DNA from: Dermatemys mawii
Lineage: Eukaryota > Chordata > Testudines > Dermatemydidae
DNA: 64,000 nt
Reading direction: 5' to 3'
NCBI GenBank assembly: GCA_007922305.1
Contig: ML677374.1
Coordinates: 8,494,094 to 8,558,093, forward strand
A program made the translations under genes and the position numbers. The notes beneath the pieces were generated by a model. The model saw only the letters and a program-made list of their open reading frames with translations, had not been told where the DNA came from and did no database searches. Positions 36,101 through 48,100 of the stretch are shown one piece after another (positions within the stretch are counted from its first letter, which is position 1; every line of letters begins with the position of its first letter).

Positions 36101-39100
36101 TTGCTGGCTTGTAAAGTCCCTCTGGAACACGTCCACTGCTTGGATGGGTCTATCAGTCCTCTGTTCAAAACTTCAGTGTGTAGAGAAGTTACTTCAGAGG
36201 CGAGAAGCAGGACCGAAGACAAAATGGAGAAGATGCAACTGCCTTTTTAAATCCTTTGCCATTTGGCCTGTACATCCTTTGTCCCAAACACAAGCACATG
36301 AGCATGCAAAAGCTCTTGGACTACTCCCCTGTCCACACCCATGTCCTGTTGACTCATTGATGTAGCTTCGGCTTCTCTCAGTGGGTTAACCATACAGCTG
36401 ATTGCCTTTGATGGGCCATTAGGCAGGCTGATGCCAATCTGCCTGGGGGTGTCACACAGAAACACAGCACAAGTTGGAGATATTAATATACCATGCATTG
36501 ATAACTCACAATACAAAGATGATGCATACAAATAAACAAGATTATCATACTTAGCAAATCATAACTTTTCCACTGATACCTTACATGGCGTATCTTGTAA
36601 GATTTGTTGCCATTTTGTCATATTGGTATCAATAATATTATAAATGGTCACTCATATTCCATGCATCAGGGCCTGGTAGACTACTTTTTTAAACACGCTG
36701 CAGACGTCATTTAAAAAAAAAATCAGTGTTCATTGCCAGCCACAGTAGATGGGAAATATCTGGTAAATGTCACTCCCGAGTCTATTTCGTTAGCTGTCCT
36801 GTTAGTGCCATGGGATTTGCGGGGACAGGCACAAACAGAATCCAGTTTGAAAGCAAGGTCAATTGATCCTGCTTCTAGCCTATTAAAAGGCAACACAAAT
36901 GTATCTTGGGTTCTCTTTTGCAGCAGACAGCGGAGGGACGTTAGTCTTGGTGAGTCAGGATGGAATCCAGAGACCTCCCCTCCACTTCCCACAGGGAAGT
37001 CATCTCCTTGCTTTCCTTTCCTGCCTGGAAAACGGCCTTCTGCCTCGCGGACAATTAGATCCGCCTCTTTGGTCACAGCAGGGCAAGGTACGGTTAGGCT
37101 GAGAGCCAGCGTCTTGAACTAGAAGTTCTTTGGGGCAGGGTTGGTCTTACTGTGTCTGTCCAACAGCACTCTGGGAGCTACTGTCATGCAAATAATCAAC
37201 TCAGGACATGGGGAGGAACGTGAATGCAAAATAAACAACCCCACAGCTCGTCCCCTAAACTGTCTGTCTTGTTTATAAGGATGTCAATTCCATAGCAACC
37301 TGATTATAGCTTCACCAATGAACCAATGCTATAGACACTTTATAAAGGTGTTTGAAAGCAATGTGGGCAGAAGCACCCGACCAGCTGCAACCTGATACCA
37401 TCCCTGGTGATATCGCCTAACTGATGGACTGTTGCCAATCCTTAAAGGGACGCCATTAGGACACCTTCCCTATATCCTGACAAGTCTTTTCTCCGTTCCC
37501 TTTAATGACCTCCTTCCCCTGGGTACGTAGGTTCCCTATGCAGTAGGATCATACCTCTCAGCCAAGACTTAGATTTTTTAAAGGAGGTGATGGGAGCTCG
37601 ATGCCCCATTCCCAGTCAATGGGTGTTATGTACTCAGCTCCCTTGAAACACCACCATTTGGCAGCCCATTCTGGCCGGCTATTGGGGAGCTCAGGTTAGT
37701 GTACAAGGCATTATTCATCTAAGGCCTTGGAGCCATCTCCTGGGTCTGTTATTTTGACACTACACCACTTCAGTTCTTGGGAACTGTACCGACTGGCTCA
37801 TTTTCACTGTAGGGCAAAGTATTTCCAAAGCTCCGGAAACGAAACAGTAACAAGTCCGTGGAGCTGGAGGAACTGCCACATGAGGAGTCTGCCACAGACT
37901 ATGTCTTCAGGATTATCTATCCGGGACACAGGCACGATAACAGTAAGTGACTTCATTGCTCTTTCATTTTAAGACAAGAATCTAGAGTGGTGTGCTGGGA
38001 TCTGTGGGGGAAAGAGACCCCCCAGATATTTTTATGAGGATACTGTCGCAGAGATGTTCTGCCTTGTTAAATAATTACAACCCATGGAATATAGTTTACT
38101 ATGGGTTTTCTTAAGGCTATAAAACATGGCCCCACGATCCCCATCTGACGACAAAAATTACTACACGACCCCAGGAGGGGATCGAAGCCTGAATCAAAGC
38201 CCAGTCTCCAGGGTGGGAAGGGCAAAGCCAAAGCCCAACGGCTTTAGCCCCAGCAGGGAGCCTGTAACCTGAACCCCGCCGCCTAGGGCTGAAGTCCCCC
38301 AAGCTTGGGCCTCGGGTAGTGGGGCTCAAGCTTCAGCTCTGGCCTGGGGCTGCAGCAAGTCTAAGCCAGCCCCTGGCGACCCCATTAAAATGGGGTCCTG
38401 ACCCACCGTTTGAGAACCCCTGCTATAAAACCTTCGTTGCCCCAAGCAGAAATGGAGAGTCTCACTCTTAGGGCCTCCCGGTGTTCTCCAGCTGAACCCT
38501 CTGCAAAACTTTCCCGGAGGCAGGTGGACTTTCAGACGGAGACCAAGTGCAAAAAAAGTCCCCCTGGCTACTCCAACAGCAATTCTTCTCCAAAAAGGCA
38601 GGGTATTTCTATTGCGCCGGCAGTTTCCTGGCAAGATTGTTATTAAAAGGAGAAAAGATTAACACTAACCATAAAAAAAGACCCTCCCTCAAAAAACCAA
38701 ACACACCCCAAACCCCGCAAGCCCAGATTTCCTGGCATTCTCTACGGAAGTTTCACAATAAACAGGGGGAAGAACCCACTCCAAGCCCCTTCCTCTCTTC
38801 TATGAATCTGAATTCTCTCTATACAAGGGATCTTGCACTTTGGTTCTCCAGCAGTAGGTTCATTTCCATTGATGGAGAAGCTAGAAAGGAGCAACATCCT
38901 GAGATGTTTGGCTCACGGTCCCAAGTTTAAAGGGGGCTTGGATCCAATGTTCCCCTCTGGGTTCATCACAGCTAGAAAGTGGCAAAATCAATTAAACACT
39001 TACCCCTGCCCATTCCCTTCCTGCCTCTCCGCCCCAGAGAATAGGCCGTAAGGAGCCTCAACCCAGCCAAGGAAGGAATGTTTATGCCGCAATAAAACAC

Positions 39101-42100
39101 CTACGTCTAGGTCCATGTCAGCTGGCTCGAGCTTGCGGGGCTATCAAACTGAGCACGCAGTCTGCTCCCACCAGCAGGGGGCGCTGCAGATTGCGTGGAC
39201 GCATGCCGCTGTTCCTGTCCGGTTGGAATCCGGCCCCTGGCATGCGTGCTCTTCCCCAGCCAGGCACGGGGGGAGTTCCCAGGGTCTCTCTCCAGCTCCT
39301 CTATCTGTGTTGAAAGTGTCCGTTGAGACGTCTCCTAGAACCACGTCCTCTCTTCTTATGCTCCTCTTTCACTATTTTCTTTGAGCAGTAACTATTAACT
39401 ACCACCACTTAGCTGCCAGCCGCTCTGCCTCCGTCGATGACGACGACGAGGAGGAAGACCGGCTCTACTCAATGCTCTCAATGATCTGCTCTCGGAACCT
39501 CACAGCTCCTAATAGGATGAAAGGTTTTTATCCGCCGCCCCCAGCCCCGCCCCCTCAGCGCGCTGTGGCAGCGTCGCCCCCGTGAGGCGTACAACAGTGT
39601 TGGCATTATGGCAAGACAAACGTTTTTCATTCACGCCAGGGTGGAGAGGCACCCAAAGGCTTGGGGGAGCAGGGTTAGCAGCACCTTTCCTCCCCGTCTC
39701 AAGGTAGGATCCGTGACAATGAATGACAGAGCCGGTTCCCTTCCAGAATCTACCTCCCACAGGCTGCCCCCTTAAGTGTTAAGTCATGGCTCATGGTATG
39801 TGCTCACACCAGGAAGTGAGCAGAGGGAAGGGTGCTCCTTACTTTTCTGCCTGGGAGGTGGAGGGGGTGGGGGTGGGGGAGAGATAGCAGTGAGTAGCCC
39901 TCCATCTGTCCAGCTTAAGAGGCAGCAATAAGTAAGATGTACTGAGTAAAGGGTTGGTACAGATTATGCCCCCTCAGCTGGTGCAGGGAAACAAGAATCA
40001 AGTTGTAAATTAGAGTACAGCGATACAGCAAAAAAGGACCCATGGCAGCAAGTCTGAGTGACTGTACAATCTACCCTTAAATGCGCATGGAGACTTGTAC
40101 AGACCAAGTGGATTTTCACGTGCGAGTGCCTCCCTGTCCACATACTGTGTTGATTTCAAACCATCGATTACCATATTCCTTACTGTAATACAGGCTCTGC
40201 TGCCATCAAAAATACAACCCCGTTTGCTCACCCTGGACCTATTCATAATGAGACGCTTGATCACGCCAGCAAACCTTCATCCCAGCAGAGACGAGCTAAT
40301 TGGCAGATGATTGGGCCCCGGCTGTGTTGTTCTGGAGACTTAGAATCCCTGCTGTCTTGAAGGAGGAAAGGGACCGGCGTTCCCCAGAGTTCACCCTATG
40401 GAATTCTAAGGTTCCAGAAATGAAGCTAAGTTGGCTCAAGAATAGAACAAAAAGAAAAAAAACAACTGCAAAAACGGTCCTTAAGATTTCTTTGGTTAAA
40501 AAGTTCAGCCCAGTTCTTCTCAAGCATGACCGCTCCCATGTTCATGACTGTCCCAGGACTAACCTCATTCAAGAGATACCCCCTTCCTTCCTTAGCTGCA
40601 GTATGTGTCACGGTACAATTTCCACGCCAACAGTCTTGGCTTGCAGCTGTCATGTCTGCAGGTGCCCTAGATTTAACACGTGCTTCCTTTAGCAAAAGAA
40701 CATTCTCAGACTGTTGGGATTACAGGAATCCTTCTTTTCCTCATTCCTCAGAGCGTCACGTGACTTTAAATGCAGAGCACTGGGTTCAGTGCTAAGTGGA
40801 TGTCATCCTTGGCTTACTACCTGTAAGAATAAGAGGATAACTGCCCTTAGTCCATTCTACTCTGGGCCTCTGCTACGACTGCCATGGTGCCATTTGGTTG
40901 TTATGTGGACTCCCTGTCCACTGTGACCTCCATAAGTCACCGAAACGGTCATTAGGTCTGACCGCTACTCAGTGGGGCTGGGTTCATATTCTACCCAAAT
41001 GCTCTTACAAGGGATGGAGGGGAAGGGAACCCCCAAAGCCCTCATCATCTTGAAGGATGACAGTGTTTGCAGGAAATATCTGTACTGTAGGTGTCTTGTG
41101 CAGATGAAATGGCTTATGGTAGAAGATCCGTCTGTAACACCACATGCCTGCAAAGATGAGACTTAAAATATAAGTTAAATGATTATAACTTGAGCTTTAT
41201 TTGGTAGCTAATGGATATTTAAAACCATCCTCCTAGAGATGTCAAGAAACACTTAAAAAATAGTTAGCAACCTAGCTAGGACCACATTACCATTTGACTA
41301 GTAATTCTTATAAGTGAGCTAGGTTTGACTATCATTTGTCTACTCGTCAGGGCTCCCTTGAAATAATGACAACACTGTTGTATCAGGTTTGCTAGCCATT
41401 TTGCTTTTAATTTTTGCAACATGCTTGACTTTTTGCATGTGGCCAAAAGTTGCCGATAAACAACAACGAAAATGAATGAAATGAACATGCTGTTCACTCT
41501 AATTCTTCACGAATTCAGGTACCTTTCATCTGAATCCTTAGGTTCTGTGGGGTTCTCTCCTTTTAAAGTAGATTGTTTCTCTAAACGAAAACAAAAAAAC
41601 CCACCCACTTTTCTTGTCCTTGGAGGGGGAGGAAAAAAATCTCAAAACATTTGTTGGTCCAGTGGTTTTTATTTGAACCAAATGAGACGCTGCAATAAAT
41701 ACTAGGTCATTCAGCTCCTGCCTGAAGAATTAAGGTGAAGAGCATTTTTTCATTGTTTTGTTTTGTGAAGTGAAATATTCATGACTGCTTCCGCATGAGC
41801 CTGTGCTTTTTATGTTAACATACACTGTATTCTTTCCATGCCATTAAAATGCTTTAGGCTACATTGATGGATATATTAAAAATAGAGTCCATCGTCTTTA
41901 AAAAAAACAGAGTACTGTTACCTGCAATGGCAGAATGCATGAGACAGTTTGGAAATTCCCCACCCCTGCACTTAACATCAATTTTGGAAGCACGGCCGAA
42001 GGACCGGAGCTGCTTGCACATGTTAATGCAATGAATGACATCTTGTACTCTGTCTTTTGCCTTAATTTAAATCAAGAGTGAGCTGAAAGGCCAGTTATTT

Positions 42101-45100
42101 ATGAAAAGCACCAGCAGGGAGAGGTGAAGAATTTGGGCCATGATTTTCAAAAGCTACTAGCGATTTTTGGGTGCCTAGCTTGAGACACCTTTAAAGGGGG
42201 ACCCTGATTTTCAGAATGTGCTAAGCAGCCACCTTCTGAAAATCAGGCCTCAAAGGTTTGGAATTGGGAACCCAAAATCTCTAGCTACTTCTGAAGATCT
42301 TGGCCTCCCGTTTTTAAGTGCTGATCCTGCAACTTGTTTCCATGTGTGGAGAAATTTCAGGCACATGGAAGCTGCATGTTCAGAGCCTAAACTCTAGTTT
42401 ATGCGCTTTGGGGTGATCCAGTGAAGGAAAATGGGTGCCCTGAGGCATACTGTTTATGTGAAACATTCCAGGAACAGCACCCTACATTTAAATATACAAT
42501 GTTACCTTTGTGCTCATGTTGGTTTTGTAAACCAGGCTTTGGCTGAGGCCAATTTAAAAAATAAAAAAATCACTCAAGGGACTCAGGAGGTTGCATTGTG
42601 GTGATGGGTCGATAGCACAGTTCCATCTGAAAGCATTTACTCCCAGGAGGATTAGAGTGGGACTCGGTGCTGGAATAACTTTACTGTTTAAGGATCTGAT
42701 CCCAACTGACCGCATCAAGAGCGGAAAAGTTCACAGTCTCATTTTGAGAGAGAGCCTATTTTCACTCTGGAATTTAAAAAACGGGATCATTCGCTGTACT
42801 TAACCTGAAGTTATGGGCTCCCTGCAGGAATTACTGGGTGAAGTTCCCTGGCCTGTGGTATTCAGGAGGTGAGACGAGATGACCATAATGGTCCCTTCTG
42901 GCCTTAAAATCTATCTCTGTGGTGTCAGATTAAAATTAGCTCCTATCTATGAAGAGCAGAAGAGCAGCCCGCCTCGCACCCTGTCTTTAAAACAGGCAGG
43001 GTGCTGGGCCTTGGGTGCCCCTAACGGTTATCTAGGGAAGTTGTGGAATCCCCATCATGGGAGGTTTTTACAAGCACCTGTCAGGTTTATTTAATGCTGC
43101 CTCAGCACCGGGGGTTGGACGAGGTGACTTCTTGTGGTCCCTTGTAGCCATACATTTGTATGATTCTTCAGAAAATTGCGCCTGCTGACGACGTGGCTGG
43201 TTTAGAGGTGTGTGAGTGGAAAGGGATGTTTTAGGGTCACCAGTTCTGTCCCTTTTTGTCATCAAGGGTAGAGCCCGCAGCCAAGCAAAGCACATCAGGG
43301 TGCACCGGGAGGGCAGGGGCAGACAGACATTTATGCCCGTGTTTTTGTCCCCAGACTCTGGCGACATGATAGAGATGCAGGGATTCGGTGCAAGCTTGTT
43401 GTCATGGCAGCTGGAGCACTGCAGCCAAGGGTCCTCGTGCCTCTCCTGTTCGTCAGGCAGCTCTCCCTACGACGTCCCCAGCTGCTGCAACTGCATTCAC
43501 GACAGGTAAACGGGCCAGGCCCGGGGAGATGGCTTGGCTCTAGCGACAGTGATGGGGGGACAGCTCAGGGCTTGCTGCCTGTGGAGCCCTTTGCACACCA
43601 CACACAAACGCCTGCCCTTCTGCGCCCGCTTAAAAGCCAGGGTGGACGTGTCCATGGCAACGCCTGAGACTGAGGTAAAAAATTCAAGAGTGCCTAACTC
43701 CCCGTTCCAAGCAGGACCCAGGCATTTAGGAGCCTAAGTCACAATGAAAAAAAAATCAATGGGGGACAGGCTCCTAAACTCCCAGGTCACTTTTGAAATT
43801 GCTTATGTCCCTATTTTGTCAAGGGGAATGGTGGTGTAGCCATGTTGGTCCCAGGATATGAGAGCGAAGCGTAGGTGAGGTAATATCTTTCATTGAACCG
43901 AATTCTGTTAGTGGAAGGTAATAAGCTGTGGAGCAACACAGAGCTCTTCTTCAGGTCTGGGGAAGGAAGCAGGATGTTAACGTGGCCTTTGTAATCCGAC
44001 GTCACTGTGGTACTGAGTTACCTAAATAGTCAGATGGTCTGGGGCAGCCTCCCAGGCAGCAAAATAATTTTAAAATCTAAAGACCTGTTTCCTATTGGAT
44101 TTTTTTAAACCAAATGTGTCTTAGTTTGGTCTGGAAAAGGGAAAGGGTACGGAGATCGGTTGGGACTAGGGATGTGTTTCATGCCCTTTGATCTGTATAA
44201 CCGTCACACAAGCGTGTTTAAAAATGTCTTCCTACAGAACCCCATTAAAGATGCTGTGTGAAAGCATGAAGAGGCAGATTGTTTCCAGAGCGTTCTACGG
44301 ATGTAAGTGAGGCTGTTTTCCGAAAGGGACAGTGCATGCAACTCCCGCTGGGTCATACACTAGTTTGCACTTAGGAGGACTGTAAAGTCAGGTAACTGGC
44401 CGGGTTTAGGTGAAAGAGGGATCCAAGCCAAACTATGGGGGGAGGCATTTGAAAGGCAAATCCAGGTGCAAATTTTGCAGGTGGCCCTTCTCTTCATAAT
44501 GAGCCAAAGCAACCTAGAACTTCAGAGCGTTCAGAATCCTGACCCCAGATATCCTGGCGTGGTAATGCCAGTGCCTCTTCTGTATGCAGAAGTGGAAAAC
44601 TGATGCTTAAATCTCTGCAGGGTGTAACACCTTTGTTTTTTCACTTCCCGGCACAAGATTAAATAGTTGTCAACTTTTCACCCCCCTTCCGTTCTACCCA
44701 GTATGCATGTGGGATTGTGGAGATGAAAGCGTTGCTTCTAGCTTAAACCTCACAGCTCCATCTTTAACAGAAGCTCTTGGTATCCTATATAGTAACCTGC
44801 TTGCCTACATGACATCCTGACGTTGTATTTCTGCAGGGCTTGCCTACTGCCGCCATTTGTCTACAGTGAGAACGCATCTGTCTGCCCTCGTGAACCACTC
44901 AATTATCCCGCCTGACAAGCCTTCCAGCACTGCCGGCGGCCTGACTAAAGAGGTCTGGAGTAAATATCAAAAGGACAAAAAGGTAACGGGCACGAAACCT
45001 ACCCCCAGTTCTTAAAGGGAAAAAGTCAGGACCCGACCCCCACATACCTCCCCCCATCACTCCCTAATTTGGCTATAAATATTTCTAAGGGTCTTTTCAA

Positions 45101-48100
45101 GAGACTGGTGTTGCGTTCTAACACGTGGTACATGAATTCAGTGTCCCGGCCTTGTTCCAGTATTTGTGCGGACCCGATTCTCACTTACACTAAGGCCCGT
45201 TTGAGCTACCAGAGTAGTGGAAAGTTGGTGTAATTGGCTGTTTCACTCACCATAAAGCCTTTATTGCTGCTAGAATATTAATTCTCTATGGCCTGTTTGA
45301 TCCTTTGCATCTCTGGTGACAACAAAGGGAAAAATTAGCATCTACATAGTGGTAGATTCCATGATGGACACCTGACCATTTTATATAGGCCACACAACAG
45401 CCATCAAATGGTATCAGCTTAAGATCATATTGGGCCAGATTGGAACCAGTGACCTAGAAATAAAAATATCCCATTTGTATCCCATTGCCAACCATTTTAA
45501 GGCTTCTGCCGGGTGTATTTTCCATTTGCTGTATACTTGCAAGTAACTTTAGTGCTTTTATGCAAGCTCAAGAATAAGGTGCATTCATTTTCCCTCCCCT
45601 CTTTCCTGACTGCTTTAGAATTACAAGGAATTAGAATTACTCAAGCGCGTTTACTATGGCGGAGTGCAGCATGAGATTCGAAAGGAGGTGTGGCCCTTCT
45701 TACTAGGCCACTACAAATTTGGCATGACCAAAAAGGAAATGGATCGGGTAAGTTCCAGCTTTGGAGATTTAAATGGGATGTTGAATTTTTTTAAAAAAAA
45801 AATTCAAGCACTAAGAGGACTATCTAGGGGTAGTACTTAGTGTATTGGTAATCAGGACAAATGCATTTTATTCTCATTTTAACATCGGTGCCTCAGTTTC
45901 CCTATTTGTAAAATAGAAATACTACTAAATTCACAAGGGGGTTGCAAGGCGTAAATCAGTGTTTGCTAGGTGCTTTGGGAGCCTTAGATAAAGGGGGCCA
46001 TTGAAGTGCTAGACTGAAAACTCCTTGGGGCAGAGATTGTCTTTGTCCAGCACCTCGCACTGGAGGGCCAAGTTCCATGACCGGGGCTCCTGGGCACTCC
46101 CAAAACATACATCGTGATAATGGTGCCTGGGTTTGGGGAGTCAGCCCCTAAACAAAGAGGCCTGCATTGAATGGAAGGGAGTATTAGGCAAGTGAGAGAT
46201 CCAAGCGGTCAGAATTGCAGTTCTCTGGGTCCTCAACTGAACCCATCCCAGATGATTTATCACCTTTGCTTTCGGTACTATCATGCCGTCATCCATCAGC
46301 GCTGGGCAGCCAGGCTGGAGGCTCTCCTCCAGCCTCCCACTATGGGTCATACTTCCTAATTTACCACTCCGCAGCCACCTCGCCTGACCGATACCCGCCA
46401 GCTCTCAGGGGGAATGCTACAGTAGCAGCCAGCGGGCAAAGCCCAGAGCCTTATAGCTTCTATCCAGCCCTTGATAAGCAACAGAGCAGCAAAGTTATTG
46501 TGTGTCTTCTAGTAGCCAGAGGGTATTTTTGGTGTCTGACTTTCCTTTCAACAGAGAAAACCAGCAGTAGCAAAACTGTACGTTACTACGACAAGAACCA
46601 GGGTGTGTGCATCTGGCTAGCATGTCTTAGCTGGCGCGTCCACTGTTAGAATCGCTCTCAGCTGCTGATCCTGCAACGAGATCTGCACAGACAGTCCCCT
46701 GCGCTCATGTCCAGGAACTCACTGCAGGGGCCTAGGTTACAAAGATGGAGAGGGGGAAAGGGGCAGAAATACAGTCTGGTGCCATAGGATTTGATTAGAG
46801 CAGGCCATTGGTCCATCGAGTCTCATCTCACCTCTACATGAGATTTCAGGAGGTAGGCAGCACCCTTCCCATATATCTTGGGCCAGTCACGAAGGGCTGT
46901 ACATGAAACTGTTAAAAAAAAAAAAAAAAAAAAAAATCCTTCCTGCCCTTTGTAGTGGTAGCTCCACCCTGAAGCATGAGAGTTGTTTGCTCCTATTTAA
47001 CAATCTGATGTTACTGGCTGGCTGCAGCTGTGATTCTGCACCTTCACAGTTTCCTTTCATTGGTTCTAGCTTGACCTGCCCTTAAATTTTACTACAGTTC
47101 TCTCATTCTGTCCATGCTGAAGCATGGCTCTCTCTTGCTGACCTCTCCCAAACAGTAAATGTGTTTATCCTCACAGCACCCTGTGAGAAGGGGCGGGGCT
47201 GTTAACCCCCCTGACCTGAGAGAAACTGAGAGGCACAGAGAACTGAGGCACAGAGAAACTAAGTGACTTGCCCGAGGTCTCACTGGGAAAATGTCCCAAA
47301 TCCCAGCTCAGTGATCACAAGACCATCTTTCCTCCTTTTACTTACACACACACAGACACCCCTACCTGACTTTAGTTGTCCCCCACAGTTCGGATTGTGC
47401 TGGGGATGGGCCCCATCCTGGAGTTGAGATCTAGACCCCAAACCCAGTTTCCCTGGAGCTTAACGGGGTTTCAGATCCTGCCTTCCTTTATGGCCACCTC
47501 ACTAGCTTTAATCTCTCCTCACGTGCAAGCCGTGCCGCCTGGGCCTCTGACTGTCTCCGATGCCCTCCTGCCAGGAGAGTCTAGCATTTCAGCTGCGTCT
47601 GTCTGTGGCTTTGTTTGAAGGTGGATGAAGATATTGCTCTCAAGTATCAGAAGGTCATGGCCGAGTGGAAAGCCTGTGAGGTCATCGTGAAGCAGCGGGA
47701 GAAAGAGTCCCACTCCGCCATCTTCGCCAAGTTTTCATCAGGCAGCAGCATTGACAGCCACGTTCAGCGACTGATCCACAGGGATTCCACCATCAGCAAT
47801 GATGTAAGCGGCCTTGTCTAGCTCTCTGCTTCCCTGGGCACTCACAACGGGCGACGCTGGAAATATAGCGCACACAGGCACAGCTTGGGGTGGGGGACAG
47901 TAGCCTAGGCGCCCTTGGGAAACTGCCCTCTGCATAATTTAGGCAGTCCAAGGAACTACTCTGCAACCTGAAATCTGTCGAGTTCTGGGCTATGGCCCCT
48001 GGGCTGTACCATGCCAGGGCTTGCAACAGGGCAGGTGTGGGGTAGTCTATGGTTGTTCCTAAGCCTAAATTGTGGGTATTCTCCCCCAGCTGGCTAAGGG

